Shown here: positions 9,214 to 18,098 of the stretch, one piece after another
Position numbering within the stretch: position 1 is the first letter of the stretch
Layout of the letters: each line of letters opens with the position of its first letter
Translations under genes and position numbers: made by a program
Notes under the pieces: generated by a model
What the model saw: the letters and a program-made list of their open reading frames with translations, nothing else
What the model was told of the DNA's origin: nothing
Databases searched by the model: none
Assembly (NCBI GenBank): GCA_018828125.1
Contig: JAHJWB010000001.1
Span: 585,379 to 649,378 of the forward strand
Origin: Gammaproteobacteria bacterium
GTDB taxonomy: Bacteria > Pseudomonadota > Gammaproteobacteria > Burkholderiales > Burkholderiaceae_C
Direction of reading: 5' to 3'
DNA length: 64,000 nucleotides

Positions 9214-9660
9214 TTACTGCGAAATTTTTCGGGCTTCTTCGATCTGGTACTCAAAGTACCTCTGAAAGCTGAACGCCAAGCTGGCCATGAGCACTGTGGT
9301 GCCAAAAAGCAGTGACACTACGATGGCGCCAATGGTGATCCACTGGGTTTGCCCGGGCGCCGCATCGGGGGCGGATGTGGGGTTGTAGCGCGCGTTCCAC
9401 GCTTCGGGTGTCATCAGCGCGTACAGGATGGCACGCAGTGCGCAGCCCGCAATCGTGAAGCCCAGCAGCGGGATCAGAACCCAGCTGTAGTGGTCGTCCT
9501 GACCCAACGCCTGCACACGCTGAATGCCGTAGATGCCCAAAGCCGTTGGAATGGGCAGCAGCCAGCCGAGCATGTCTGTCAGGCCGTGCAGATAAAAGCG
9601 GTGCAGACCAAGTGGCCCGCCCACAAAGGCGAGCCAGGCCGCTACGGTTTTGTTTTTCAT
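9214..9660 (-). CDS. TM2-domain membrane protein
   Basis: 148 aa. The N-terminus MKNKTVAAWLAFVGGPLGLHRFYLHG matches the TM2 domain pattern (hydrophobic, G-G-x-G-x-H-R-F-Y-L), in which two helices are joined by a short loop. Two more hydrophobic segments follow (about 68-90 and 115-140) with a charged tail. The ATG at 9660 is preferred over longer in-frame starts because upstream residues are low-complexity and overlap the terminator at 9675-9706. The function is unknown for this family in bacteria. Confidence 0.8.
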   Translation of the reverse strand: MKNKTVAAWLAFVGGPLGLHRFYLHGLTDMLGWLLPIPTALGIYGIQRVQALGQDDHYSWVLIPLLGFTIAGCALRAILYALMTPEAWNARYNPTSAPDAAPGQTQWITIGAIVVSLLFGTTVLMASLAFSFQRYFEYQIEEARKISQ

Positions 9661-9674
9661 CGCCGGGCCATTCG

Positions 9675-9706
9675 AATAAGAAACGCGGCCCCGATGAGGG
9701 GCCGCG
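9675..9706 (-). terminator. Rho-independent terminator after the GNAT gene
   Basis: A perfect 9-bp stem (9684-9692 with 9698-9706) has a 5-base loop. Read on the minus strand it is followed by TTTCTTATT. It lies 45 bases downstream of the GNAT stop codon. Confidence 0.8.
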
Positions 9707-9751
9707 ACAATTTGGGCTGAAGGGCTGGGGAGGTAATTTTCATAGAGCCGA

Positions 9752-10273
9752 TTATTCAGGCGAAGTGGTGTCGCCTGCGCCAAGGGTCTTTTCCATCAGC
9801 ACAATGTCGCGCCATGCGCCGAACTTCCAGCCTACCGAGCGCATCACGCCCACCTCGGTAAACCCCAGCGCCCGGTGTACGCCGATCGAGCCCGCATTGG
9901 CAGAGTCGCCAATCACAGCCAAGAGCTTGCGCACACCCATAGCCTCGGCCTGCGCCGCCAGCTCGGTCAGCAGCTTCTTGCCCAGGCCCATGCCGCGGGC
10001 TTCCTCTGCCATGTAGATGGAGTCTTCGGCCGAAAAGCGATAGGCCGGGCGTGGCTTGAACCAGTTGGCATACGCAAAGCCCAGCACCTTCCCGTCTTTT
10101 TCGGCCACCAGCCAGGGCAGACCGCGCGCCAGTACGTCGGCACGGCGACCGGCCATGTCGTTTTCGGATGGGGGATCTATTTCAAAGGTGCCCGTGCCGT
10201 GGAGCACATGGTGTTGGTAAATGGCGGTAATTGCAGCGATGTCGCTGTCAGTGCTGGGGCGGATATTGGGCAT
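9752..10273 (-). CDS. GNAT N-acetyltransferase, phosphinothricin-acetyltransferase-like
   Basis: 173 aa, standard for the Pat/YncA group of GNAT enzymes. The N-terminus IRPSTDSDIAAITAIYQHHV is followed by the motif A region EEARGMGLGKKLLTEL, which supplies the pyrophosphate loop for acetyl-CoA, and by GDSANAGSIGVHRALGFTEVG. The aromatic segment YANWFKPRPAYRFSAEDSIY is also typical of this group. The substrate cannot be fixed; phosphinothricin, methionine sulfone or another amine are all possible. Its promoter region abuts that of rpsP on the opposite strand. Confidence 0.9.
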   Translation of the reverse strand: MPNIRPSTDSDIAAITAIYQHHVLHGTGTFEIDPPSENDMAGRRADVLARGLPWLVAEKDGKVLGFAYANWFKPRPAYRFSAEDSIYMAEEARGMGLGKKLLTELAAQAEAMGVRKLLAVIGDSANAGSIGVHRALGFTEVGVMRSVGWKFGAWRDIVLMEKTLGAGDTTSPE

Positions 10274-10295
10274 GTCAGGGAGAAGTGGATATAAT
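10266..10295 (+). promoter_or_regulatory. rpsP: Sigma-70-type promoter for rpsP-rimM-trmD
   Basis: TTGGGC (10266-10271) and a perfect TATAAT (10290-10295) are separated by 18 bp. A leader of about 120 bases precedes rpsP. The -35 box overlaps the start codon of the divergent GNAT gene. Confidence 0.75.
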
Positions 10296-10420
10296 CGCGG
10301 GCTTTGCAGCGTGTCGCTGGCCGGGTGGCCATGTCGCGTGTCTCAAGCGTTGCGAATATGGTTGCGAACACTGTGGCTCAAGGCAAATGTTGCCGGAGTT
10401 CACCACCCGAAGGATAAATC

Positions 10421-10672
10421 ATGGTCGTCATTCGACTTTCCCGCGGCGGCTCCAAAGGTCGTCCTTTTTTCAATATCGTCGTTGCTGACAAGCGCGTGCG
10501 CCGTGATGGCCGCTTTATCGAGCGCATCGGCTTCTACAACCCCACCGCCAAGGAAACCGAAGAAGGCCTGCGCATCGTTCAAGATCGCCTGTCCTACTGG
10601 GTTGGCGTGGGCGCTCAAACGTCGCCTACCGTGGACCGTCTGATCAAGCAAGCTGCCAAGAAGGCTGCTTAA
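10421..10672 (+). CDS. rpsP: 30S ribosomal protein S16
   Basis: 83 aa, normal length. It starts [25 protein letters not shown], the conserved S16 N-terminus, and keeps the middle stretch [10 protein letters not shown]. It binds 16S rRNA and is needed for 30S assembly. First gene of the translation cluster. A very stable hairpin at 10681-10727 separates it from rimM. Confidence 0.98.
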   Translation: MVVIRLSRGGSKGRPFFNIVVADKRVRRDGRFIERIGFYNPTAKETEEGLRIVQDRLSYWVGVGAQTSPTVDRLIKQAAKKAA

Positions 10673-10680
10673 AGCTCCCT

Positions 10681-10733
10681 GAAAAGGGCGGGTTTCGCGG
10701 GCATGTCCGGCGGAACCCGCCCTTTTCTTTTTG
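10681..10733 (+). terminator. Strong terminator between rpsP and rimM
   Basis: A 14-bp perfect stem (GAAAAGGGCGGGTT, 10681-10694, with its complement 10714-10727) is followed by CTTTTTG. It lies inside what is otherwise an operon, so it probably allows only partial read-through and keeps RimM and TrmD below S16. Confidence 0.85.
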
Positions 10734-10746
10734 TATTGCGCACACC

Positions 10747-11316
10747 ATGGCCACGACCCTGACCCTCGAATCCGCAGAACTTCCTCCCGATGCGATTGAG
10801 GTGGGGCATATTGCCGACGCCTGGGGCGTCAAAGGCTGGTTCAAGGTGGTTCCCTACAGTGCCAATCCTGAGGCGCTTTTCTCGGCCAAGCGCTGGTATT
10901 TGCAGCCTTCCGAGCGGGGTGCCAAGTCCTTCGCAGGCACCGCGTTGCTATCGATCCGGCAAGCCAAGGACCACTCGGATACCGTGGTGGCCTGGGCGCA
11001 GGGCATCGATGACCGCAATGGCGCCGAAGCCTTGCGCGGCGCACGCATTTTTGTACCGCGGTCGAGCTTTCCTTCCACCACCGAGGACGAGTATTACTGG
11101 GTCGATCTGATTGGCCTTGATGTCCTCAATCGAGAAGGTGTGGCGCTGGGTCAGGTCCGAGAACTGCTCTCTACTGGTCCGCAAACTGTGCTGGTGCTGG
11201 CATACGAACAAGACGGGAAGGCGCAGGAGCGCATGATTCCTTTTGTCTCGGCTTTTGTCGACAAGGTGGACTTGCCTGAAAAGCGCATTACCGTCGACTG
11301 GCAGCCCGATTACTGA
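10747..11316 (+). CDS. rimM: Ribosome maturation factor RimM
   Basis: 189 aa. It assists late maturation of the 30S head and binds S19. The N-terminal domain starts at EVGHIADAWGVKGWFKV, the RimM signature. The PRC-barrel half carries EDEYYWVDLIGLDVLNREG and ends with PFVSAFVDKVDLPEKRITVDW. It sits between rpsP and trmD as in most bacteria. Confidence 0.96.
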   Translation: MATTLTLESAELPPDAIEVGHIADAWGVKGWFKVVPYSANPEALFSAKRWYLQPSERGAKSFAGTALLSIRQAKDHSDTVVAWAQGIDDRNGAEALRGARIFVPRSSFPSTTEDEYYWVDLIGLDVLNREGVALGQVRELLSTGPQTVLVLAYEQDGKAQERMIPFVSAFVDKVDLPEKRITVDWQPDY

Positions 11317-11354
11317 AACGAAAGCCGCTTTGCCACGCCATTGCGCTGCACACC

Positions 11355-12113
11355 ATGCGCTTTGACATCATTACCCTGTTTCCCGAGCTGTTCGCCCCTT
11401 TTCTGGCGAGCGGCGTAACGCGGCGTGCCTACGCCAGCGGACAAGTCGATGTGCGGCTTTGGAACCCACGTGACCATGCGGAAGGCAACTACCGTCGCGT
11501 GGACGACCGGCCCTTCGGCGGTGGCCCGGGCATGGTCATGATGGCCGAGCCTCTGGCGCGGTGCCTCACCGCTATCCGCGCCGAGCGCGGCGAGGACCTT
11601 ACGTCGCAAGCGCCTGTGGTGCTCTTTTCCCCCATCGGCGAGCCCCTCAACCATGGTGCGGTAGAGCGTTGGTCTGCCAGCGCTGGTGCGGTGTTGCTGT
11701 GTGGGCGCTATGAAGGCATCGACCAGCGATTCATCGATGCACACGTGAATGCGCAGATCAGCCTGGGGGACTTTGTACTGTCCGGGGGAGAGATTGCCGC
11801 CATGGCACTTCTCGATGCGGTGGCCCGCTTGCAGCCGGGTGTACTCAATGACGAGGGCAGCCACCAGCTGGACAGCTTTAATCCTGCATTGGATGGCCTG
11901 TTGGACTGCCCCCACTACACCCGCCCTGAAGAGTGGGCCGGGCAGGCAGTGCCGTCCGCGCTGATGTCAGGCCATCATGCGCAGATTGAGCGTTGGCGGC
12001 GCGATCAACGTCTGGCCATTACAGCCCGGCACCGCCCTGATCTGATCGACGCAGCCCGTCAAGCGGGGCGCTTGGGCAAGGCGGATGAGGCGGTATTGGC
12101 CAAGCTTACCTGA
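11355..12113 (+). CDS. trmD: tRNA (guanine-N1)-methyltransferase TrmD
   Basis: 252 aa. SPOUT-fold enzyme that methylates G37 of tRNAs using S-adenosylmethionine. It starts [17 protein letters not shown]. It has [14 protein letters not shown], the trefoil-knot cofactor loop [13 protein letters not shown] and [13 protein letters not shown]. The C-terminal helical domain is complete. It follows rimM by 38 bases; rplS follows 128 bases later with its own promoter. Confidence 0.97.
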   Translation: MRFDIITLFPELFAPFLASGVTRRAYASGQVDVRLWNPRDHAEGNYRRVDDRPFGGGPGMVMMAEPLARCLTAIRAERGEDLTSQAPVVLFSPIGEPLNHGAVERWSASAGAVLLCGRYEGIDQRFIDAHVNAQISLGDFVLSGGEIAAMALLDAVARLQPGVLNDEGSHQLDSFNPALDGLLDCPHYTRPEEWAGQAVPSALMSGHHAQIERWRRDQRLAITARHRPDLIDAARQAGRLGKADEAVLAKLT

Positions 12114-12124
12114 ATTGCTATAAT
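12096..12124 (+). promoter_or_regulatory. rplS: Promoter for rplS
   Basis: TTGGCC (12096-12101), a 17-bp spacer and a perfect TATAAT (12119-12124) with an upstream TG (extended -10). The -35 lies inside the end of trmD, and the leader to rplS is about 110 bases. Confidence 0.75.
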
Positions 12125-12241
12125 CAAAGGCTTTTCGATCCTCTGCCCGGCCGTTTTGATAGGGAGCTTTCCCGCAAAACACTGAGACGTCAATCCCGAC
12201 GCAGCCATTTTTGGCGCGGCCAAGATCGTTGGATATCAAAC

Positions 12242-12634
12242 ATGAACCTGATTCAGACCCTGGAAGCGGAAGAAATCGCCCGCTTGAACAAGACCATCCC
12301 CGAATTCGCCCCTGGTGACACTGTCATTGTGAGCGTGAACGTGGTGGAAGGTACCCGCAAGCGTGTGCAGGCTTACGAAGGCGTTGTGATTGCCAAGCGC
12401 AATCGCGGCCTGAACAGCGGCTTCACTGTGCGCAAGATCTCCAGCGGCGAAGGCGTGGAGCGTACGTTCCAAACCTACAGCCCGCTGATCGCTGGCATCG
12501 AAGTCAAGCGCCGCGGTGATGTGCGCCGTGCCAAGCTGTACTACCTGCGTGACCGCAGCGGCAAGTCGGCACGTATCAAGGAAAAGCTGCCTTCGCGCGT
12601 CAACAAGGTCAAGACTGCAACCACCGCCGCATAA
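12242..12634 (+). CDS. rplS: 50S ribosomal protein L19
   Basis: 130 aa. It has the L19 pattern [40 protein letters not shown] and [11 protein letters not shown], with the basic C-terminus. It sits at the 30S-50S interface. It is last in the rpsP cluster and closed by the terminator at 12655-12688. Confidence 0.98.
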   Translation: MNLIQTLEAEEIARLNKTIPEFAPGDTVIVSVNVVEGTRKRVQAYEGVVIAKRNRGLNSGFTVRKISSGEGVERTFQTYSPLIAGIEVKRRGDVRRAKLYYLRDRSGKSARIKEKLPSRVNKVKTATTAA

Positions 12635-12654
12635 GGCGCGGGCTCGTCCTGACC

Positions 12655-12688
12655 AAGCCGCTACAGCATTCGCCTGTAGCGGCTTTTT
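12655..12688 (+). terminator. Rho-independent terminator after rplS
   Basis: AAGCCGCTACAG (12655-12666) pairs perfectly with CTGTAGCGGCTT (12674-12685), followed by further T residues. Confidence 0.92.
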
Positions 12689-12730
12689 GCGTTTTGCGGC
12701 CATCTCTTCCCTTGCACTGAATCCCTTTTC

Positions 12731-13447
12731 GTGAACCCGTCTCCCACTCCCGTGTCGTCGGTGATCACGCCGCTTGCGGCGCTTCCCGATTTTGATCCCC
12801 GCATTGTGCCGGTGTTGGGCGTGGATGCGCACTTGCCAGCAGTGCCACGCGAGGCACAGACGCCAGCGGCGCTGCGCGCCCGGTTTGCGCAACCCCCCCA
12901 TTGGGAGCCTGAGGTGGTGCTGGAGAAGAAATTCATGAACCGCGAGCCGGCCCACGCGTCGGTGCTGCTCGCCATCGTGCTGCGTGACGAGCCCATGGTG
13001 TTGCTGACCGAGCGCACGGCGCACCTGTCAACGCATTCCGGTCAGGTGGCTTTTCCCGGTGGCCGCGCAGACCCAGAAGACGCCTCGCCTTCAGACACGG
13101 CGTTGCGCGAAGCTTATGAAGAAGTTGGGCTGGGTCGGGAGTTTGTCGAGGTGCTGGGCCATTTGCCCCATTACGTGACGGGCTCGTCGTTCATCATTAC
13201 GCCTGTGGTGGCGCTGGTGCAGCCAGACTGTGTGCTCACTCCCAACCCTTACGAAGTGGCTGATCTTTTCGAAGTGCCACTGGCGTTTCTGCTGAATCCG
13301 GCAAACCACCAGCGCCATGTGTTTGATAGGGACGGTGTACACCGGGAATGGTTTTCCATGCCATACCAGGATGGTCCCAAGAACCATTACATCTGGGGGG
13401 CCACCGCGGGGATGCTGCGCAACTTCTATCGCTTTATGCAGGCCTGA
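12731..13447 (+). CDS. Nudix hydrolase, CoA pyrophosphatase (NudL-like)
   Basis: 238 aa, started with GTG at 12731. The stretch LLTERTAHLSTHSGQVAFPG followed by GGRADPED and TALREAYEEVGL combines the CoA-type signature with a Nudix box, whose REAYEEVG Glu residues bind the metal. Members hydrolyse CoA and its derivatives to 4'-phosphopantetheine and 3',5'-ADP. The N-terminal 70 residues are a Pro-rich extension. No clear ribosome site precedes the GTG, so the exact start is uncertain. Confidence 0.9.
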   Translation: MNPSPTPVSSVITPLAALPDFDPRIVPVLGVDAHLPAVPREAQTPAALRARFAQPPHWEPEVVLEKKFMNREPAHASVLLAIVLRDEPMVLLTERTAHLSTHSGQVAFPGGRADPEDASPSDTALREAYEEVGLGREFVEVLGHLPHYVTGSSFIITPVVALVQPDCVLTPNPYEVADLFEVPLAFLLNPANHQRHVFDRDGVHREWFSMPYQDGPKNHYIWGATAGMLRNFYRFMQA

Positions 13448-13503
13448 ACCGTGGCTGCACAACAGGGGTGCATGGGCCTGAAGCCCCAGTATCATTGCCC
13501 TCC

Positions 13504-14490
13504 ATGAGTTTCTTCGCGATTCTGTTCGCTTTGCTGATCGAGCAGGCACGACCTCTGGCACGCAGCAACCCCATCCATGCAGGCTTGCGCGCCTGGGCGC
13601 TGTCCGTGAGCCGCAATTTTGACGCTGGAAAATCCCACCATGGCTGGGTTGCCTGGAGCCTTGCGGTACTGGTCCCTGCGTTGATCACGCTGGCTATTCA
13701 TTGGCTGTTGCTGTGGGGGCTCGGTTGGCCGTTCGCCGTGCTTTGGAGCGTGGCAGTGCTGTATGTCACGCTGGGGTTTCGCCAGTTCAGCCACCATTTC
13801 ACTGGCATTCGGGATGCGCTGGAAGAGGGCAACGAAGATGCCGCACGCGAACGTTTGGCGCATTGGCAGCAAGTCGATGTAGGCGTACTGCCACGCAGCG
13901 AAATCGTACGCCACGTGATTGAGTATTCGGTGCTGGCAGCACACCGGCATGTGTTTGGTGTATTGGCATGGTTTTCGGTGCTTGCAGCCTTGGGGCTTGG
14001 GCCCACGGGTGCGGTGTTGTACCGGCTGGCCGAATTTGTGTCGCGATACTGGCACTACAAGCGGCGTACAGGCGCACAGCCTGCGAGTGAGTCGCTTCAG
14101 AGGGCTTCCGCCCAGGCTTGGACGGCGGTTGATTGGCTACCCGCCCGACTTACCGCATTGAGCTTCGCGGTGGTAGGCAGTTTTGAAGAAGCGATTGAAG
14201 GCTGGCGTTTTCATGCGCAGCGGTTTCCCAACGACAACGACGGCGTGGTGCTGGCGGCTACGGCAGGTGCCATTAATGTGCGCCTGGGTGGCGAAGCTTT
14301 GAAGGCGCGCACTGAACTGCACACTCCCCAGGGCCTGGAGATTGACGCTGACATGGCGGACAGCGACTCCACCCCCGGCCGCGCGCCCGAGGTGGCCCAT
14401 CTGCGCAGCGTGGTGGGGCTGGTGTGGCGCTCCGTGGTGGTCTGGATGCTGCTGCTGGCACTGTTGACCCTGGCCCGGCTGCTAGGCTAA
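13504..14490 (+). CDS. CobD/CbiB-family (AmpE-like) membrane protein
   Basis: 328 aa with four or five membrane segments (first at residues about 1-15, then about 45-90, 145-180, and one at the C-terminus). It matches the Burkholderiales group annotated as CobD/CbiB family, which is distantly related to adenosylcobinamide-phosphate synthase and to AmpE. No other cobalamin gene is nearby, so a role in B12 synthesis is doubtful. The ATG at 13504 has a TATCAT hexamer (13490-13495) eight bases upstream, suggesting a very short or absent leader. Confidence 0.75.
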   Translation: MSFFAILFALLIEQARPLARSNPIHAGLRAWALSVSRNFDAGKSHHGWVAWSLAVLVPALITLAIHWLLLWGLGWPFAVLWSVAVLYVTLGFRQFSHHFTGIRDALEEGNEDAARERLAHWQQVDVGVLPRSEIVRHVIEYSVLAAHRHVFGVLAWFSVLAALGLGPTGAVLYRLAEFVSRYWHYKRRTGAQPASESLQRASAQAWTAVDWLPARLTALSFAVVGSFEEAIEGWRFHAQRFPNDNDGVVLAATAGAINVRLGGEALKARTELHTPQGLEIDADMADSDSTPGRAPEVAHLRSVVGLVWRSVVVWMLLLALLTLARLLG

Positions 14491-14548
14491 CGCAGTCATC
14501 CGTGGGACTTGGAAGGGCGAGGGTGGCACGCAGTCCGTTTCGTAAAGA

Positions 14549-15493
14549 TCAATAACGCGTGTGGCTGAGTTCGTCAAATAGATCGCTATAAATTTTGTAG
14601 CGAGTGGCGCTGATTCCACCAGCGCTAGAGCCCACTTTGACTGCCTCCAGCACTCCGCAGCCTGGCTCATGCAGGTGAGTGCAGTTGTAGAACTTGCAAT
14701 GCGTGGCGTGTGCGGCGATGTCGGGCATGCACGCGGCCAACTGCATGGGCGCAATGTGGTGCAGCCCAAACTCCTGAAAACCTGGCGAATCGATCAGCGC
14801 AGTGGTGCGCTCTTTGTCCATCCAGTACCAGTGCGTGCTGGTGGTCGTGTGTTTGCCCGAGTTCAGCGCGCGTGAGATCTCACCTGTAAGCACGGTGGCT
14901 CCCGGCACCAGCAGGTTGATCAACGTGCTTTTGCCTGAGCCAGAGGGGCCAAGCACCAGCGTGGTCTTGCCAGAAAGATGCTTCATCAACAAGGCGCGAT
15001 CGACATCACTGGAGAGCGCGAGCGACAGTGGCAGCACGCCGTAGTGTTTTCCTTCCCCCATGTGGCGGTAGGGTAGCAGTCGCTCCCAAGCGCGGGCAAA
15101 CGGCTCAACCAGATCACTCTTGTTCAGTGCAATGATCGGTTTGATGCCTTCGGCCTCTGCAGCGATCAACGCGCGGGCAAGCTGGCTTTCCGAAAACACC
15201 GGATCTGCCGCAATCAGTATGAGGACTTGGTCGAGGTTTGCGGCAAACGACTTGGTGCGGATTTCGTCTTGGCGGTAGAAAAGATTGCGCCGCTCCTTGA
15301 CTTTTTCGATCGTGCCTTCTTCACCTTGGCCGAGCGGTGGTGCTTGCCACAGCACATGGTCGCCGACGACGGCCTGGCTTTTTTTGCCGCGTGGGTGGCA
15401 GATGCGCCGTGCGCCATCTGGAGTTTCGACCATGCAATGGCGCCCATGGCTGCCCACCACGGTACCTTCCATGAGGGCGCTGCGTTCAGCCAT
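14549..15493 (-). CDS. rsgA: Ribosome small-subunit-dependent GTPase RsgA
   Basis: 314 aa. Circularly permuted GTPase that checks 30S maturation. The N-terminal OB fold runs to about residue 80. The G4 motif ALNKSD comes before G1 (GPSGSGKSTLINLL) and G3 (DSPGFQEFG), the permuted order expected. The C-terminal zinc site is HCKFYNCTHLHEPGC. The last 31 residues are partly encoded by a copy of the dispersed repeat (14584-14641), read in frame. Third gene of M48 - pterin dehydratase - rsgA. Confidence 0.95.
   Translation of the reverse strand: MAERSALMEGTVVGSHGRHCMVETPDGARRICHPRGKKSQAVVGDHVLWQAPPLGQGEEGTIEKVKERRNLFYRQDEIRTKSFAANLDQVLILIAADPVFSESQLARALIAAEAEGIKPIIALNKSDLVEPFARAWERLLPYRHMGEGKHYGVLPLSLALSSDVDRALLMKHLSGKTTLVLGPSGSGKSTLINLLVPGATVLTGEISRALNSGKHTTTSTHWYWMDKERTTALIDSPGFQEFGLHHIAPMQLAACMPDIAAHATHCKFYNCTHLHEPGCGVLEAVKVGSSAGGISATRYKIYSDLFDELSHTRY
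14584..14641 (+). repeat. Dispersed AGCGCT palindromic repeat, copy 3 (inside rsgA)
   Basis: CGCTATAAATTTTGTAGCG is a hairpin. It is followed by GGCGCT, a 9-base spacer and AGCGCTAGAGCCC, then ACTTTGAC. The order of parts equals the intergenic copies, but this copy lies in the 3' part of rsgA and is translated on the minus strand. Confidence 0.7.
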
Positions 15494-15516
15494 GGTGTGT
15501 GCGTTGGGTCATGCGG

Positions 15517-15852
15517 TCAGGCCACCAGCGCGTCGAACTGGGTGGCGCACTCAAAGTCGGTGGCTGAGATACCGTTCACGTCGTGCGTGTTCAAGCGCAC
15601 CACGCAGCGGTTGTAATGCACCGACAGGTCGGGGTGGTGATCCTGTGCGTTGGCAACAAAAGCCAAGGCATTCACAAACGAAATGGTTTCGTAGTAGTTG
15701 GCAAAATGGTACGTCTTCTCAATGGCCACATCGGCGCCATCGCCGGTCAGTTTCCAGCCTTCGATTTTGGCCAGATTTGCTACAACTTCAGTAGCTGTCA
15801 GCGCACGACGGGTAAGCGCTGACCAGTCTTTTTTCTTCAAAATAGTGGTCAT
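15517..15852 (-). CDS. 4a-hydroxytetrahydrobiopterin dehydratase (PCD/DCoH)
   Basis: 111 aa. It dehydrates 4a-hydroxy-tetrahydropterin so the pterin cofactor can be recycled. The active-site stretch is intact: AQDHHPDLSVHYNRCVVRL and THDVNGISATDFECA. No aromatic amino acid hydroxylase is in the window. It overlaps the M48 stop codon by four bases (ATGA) and lies 23 bases before rsgA. Confidence 0.94.
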   Translation of the reverse strand: MTTILKKKDWSALTRRALTATEVVANLAKIEGWKLTGDGADVAIEKTYHFANYYETISFVNALAFVANAQDHHPDLSVHYNRCVVRLNTHDVNGISATDFECATQFDALVA

Positions 15853-17171
15853 GGTTGATCAGGTAGTTGCATGCGTGCCAACCGTTCGGTGGCGGGTGGA
15901 TGCGAGTAGTAAAACTTCACGTACACCGGGTCGGGTGTGAGGGTGGAGGCATTGTCTTCGTACAGCTTGAGCAGTGCCGACGACAGGTCGGCGCCACTCG
16001 CTTGGGCGACGGCGTAGGCATCTGCCTGAAACTCATGGCGGCGGGAGAGCTGGGAAAACAGGGGCGAAATGAAGAAGGTAAAAACGGGCAGCACAAGCAT
16101 GAACAGCAGCAATGCCAGTGCATCGTTGGGCGCGGCGGCGGCCACCGCTGTATCGAAGGAGATATTGGGCGTCACACCCAGTCCCGTGTAGAACCACACC
16201 TGCGCCGACAGCCAACCCAGCAGCGCAAAGCCTGCGAGGCTCAGCCCGAACATGGTCACGATGCGCTGAACGATGTGCCGGTGCTTGAAATGCCCCAACT
16301 CATGGGCCAATACCGCTTCGACTTCGCCCGGTGCCAATTGCCGTAAAAGCGTGTCATAGAAAACCACGCGCTTGGCCGCGCCAAACCCCGTGAAGTAGGC
16401 GTTGGCGTGGGCACTGCGGCGGCTGCCATCCATCACAAAAAGCCCCTTGGCCGAAAAGCCGCAACGTTGCATCAACGCCGTGACGCGCGCCTTCAGGGAT
16501 TCATCCTCCAGGGGCTGGAACTTGTTGAACATGGGTGCAATAAAGGTGGGGTAGATCACCATGAGCAGCAGGTTGAATCCCATCCAGAACGCCCATGCCC
16601 ATAGCCACCAAAGCGGGCCGGCTGCACCCATCATCCAGAGGATCAGCGCAGCCACGGGCAAGCCGATGATCGCTCCGACCACCAGGCCTTTGAGGGCGTC
16701 TGCCAGCCACAGGCGCCAGGTCATTTTGTTGAAGCCAAAGCGTTCTTCCACCACAAACGTCTGGTACAGCGAAAGAGGCAGGTCAATAACTCCACTGATG
16801 GCTGCAAACGCGACCAACAACGTCAACTGCTGCCAAAAACCACCGCCCAGTCCTGCGAGCAAGGTCTGGTTCAGGGCATCCAAACCGCCGAGCAGCGTCC
16901 ATCCGAGCAGCACCGCAGCCCCCAGGGCCATTTCCAGTATGCCCAGCCGGGCTTTGGTGATGGTGTAGTCGGCCGCCTTTTGGTGCGCGGCCAGTGCAAT
17001 CCGCTCGGCAAAAGGTGCGGGGACCTCGGCGCGGTGGCGCGCCACATGGCGAACCTGGCGGCTTGCAAGCCAGAATTTGAGCGCGAGACCCAGTACAAGT
17101 GCGGCCGCAAACGCCAGCGTGAGCGCCACGGAAGGCGAAAAAGTGTCGGTGAAGAAGTCTGAGGTGGGCAT
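15849..17171 (-). CDS. M48-family zinc metallopeptidase, Ste24/CAAX-protease-like
   Basis: 440 aa integral membrane protein. The catalytic motif HELGH is followed by a downstream Glu region ([14 protein letters not shown]). Six or seven hydrophobic segments and the stretch [22 protein letters not shown] match the Ste24-type N-terminal domain. Bacterial members probably take part in membrane-protein quality control; the substrate is unknown. The ATG at 17171 gives a normal length; the longer in-frame version would cover the orn start. Its 5' end is 37 bases from orn on the other strand. Confidence 0.92.
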   Translation of the reverse strand: MPTSDFFTDTFSPSVALTLAFAAALVLGLALKFWLASRQVRHVARHRAEVPAPFAERIALAAHQKAADYTITKARLGILEMALGAAVLLGWTLLGGLDALNQTLLAGLGGGFWQQLTLLVAFAAISGVIDLPLSLYQTFVVEERFGFNKMTWRLWLADALKGLVVGAIIGLPVAALILWMMGAAGPLWWLWAWAFWMGFNLLLMVIYPTFIAPMFNKFQPLEDESLKARVTALMQRCGFSAKGLFVMDGSRRSAHANAYFTGFGAAKRVVFYDTLLRQLAPGEVEAVLAHELGHFKHRHIVQRIVTMFGLSLAGFALLGWLSAQVWFYTGLGVTPNISFDTAVAAAAPNDALALLLFMLVLPVFTFFISPLFSQLSRRHEFQADAYAVAQASGADLSSALLKLYEDNASTLTPDPVYVKFYYSHPPATERLARMQLPDQP

Positions 17172-17208
17172 GTGCGGCGAGTTTAGGCCATCGGCGACAA
17201 TGCGCGCC

Positions 17209-17787
17209 ATGTCAGAAGCCAACAACCCCACCCCTCCCGCGCTTGCGAAATCCGACCAGAACCTTGTCTGGCTCGACTGCGAAATGACGGGCCTTGAACC
17301 CGATACAGACCGTTTGCTGGAGATCGCCGTTGTCGTGACGGGTCCCAGTCTGGAGCCTCGTATCGAAGGCCCTGTTTTTGTGATTCACCAGCCAGATGAA
17401 TTGTTGAACAAGATGGATGCCTGGAACAAGGGCACCCACGGTCGCAGCGGCCTGATCGACAAGGTGAAGGCATCTGCCGTGACTGAAGCAGAGGCCGAGC
17501 AGCAGATCATCGCTTTCTTGAGCCGGTACGTGCCTAAAGGGACAGCGCCCATGTGCGGCAACAGTGTTGGCCAAGATCGACGCTTTCTTGTGCGCTACAT
17601 GCCCAAACTCGAACGGTTTTTCCACTACCGCAACATCGATGTCAGCACACTCAAGGAGTTGGCCAAGCGTTGGAAGCCTGAGGCCTACACCAGCTTCAAG
17701 AAGGCCCAGAAACATACCGCCTTGGCCGATGTGCATGAATCCATCGAGGAGTTGGCGCATTACCGGCAATACCTGCTGTCGGTGTAA
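17209..17787 (+). CDS. orn: Oligoribonuclease Orn
   Basis: 192 aa. 3'-5' exonuclease that degrades dinucleotides, including pGpG from c-di-GMP turnover. The DEDDh motifs are complete: [30 protein letters not shown], and [18 protein letters not shown] at the C-terminus. An ATG nine bases upstream (17200) is also in frame. The N-terminal tail of about 17 residues before the first motif is somewhat longer than in E. coli Orn. Confidence 0.96.
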   Translation: MSEANNPTPPALAKSDQNLVWLDCEMTGLEPDTDRLLEIAVVVTGPSLEPRIEGPVFVIHQPDELLNKMDAWNKGTHGRSGLIDKVKASAVTEAEAEQQIIAFLSRYVPKGTAPMCGNSVGQDRRFLVRYMPKLERFFHYRNIDVSTLKELAKRWKPEAYTSFKKAQKHTALADVHESIEELAHYRQYLLSV

Positions 17788-18098
17788 ATTGACCTAAAGG
17801 CGCCGACCTGTGCAACGCCGTTCTTCGGCATCTTTGTAAGGACTATTGCGGGGAAACCCTAAAGCGTGCCATAATCACTGGCTGCGCAGGAATCACTACG
17901 CAGATTGTGCATCTCCCCTCACACACCGGGCTTGCCAGCCGACTGTTTTGACAGTTCAGGACTGGCGAATAACGCCCACCCGCACCGACCTCCAGCATAG
18001 AGTCAGCGCAGGTTTCGTTTGATGGTTGATGTTTTTTAACCATTTGACGAAGCCAATCGTGGGCAGCGCCTGCGACCGTCTTCGTGAGAGAAAAATTC
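17788..18098 (+). promoter_or_regulatory. Promoter and long leader of the DEAD-box helicase gene
   Basis: TTGCGG (17846-17851) and CATAAT (17870-17875) are 18 bp apart, which predicts an untranslated leader of about 215 bases. The leader contains a hairpin ATGGTT (18022-18027) with AACCAT (18038-18043), but no open frame that I trust. Long leaders are common for cold-inducible RNA helicases; that it acts this way here is inference. Confidence 0.6.
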
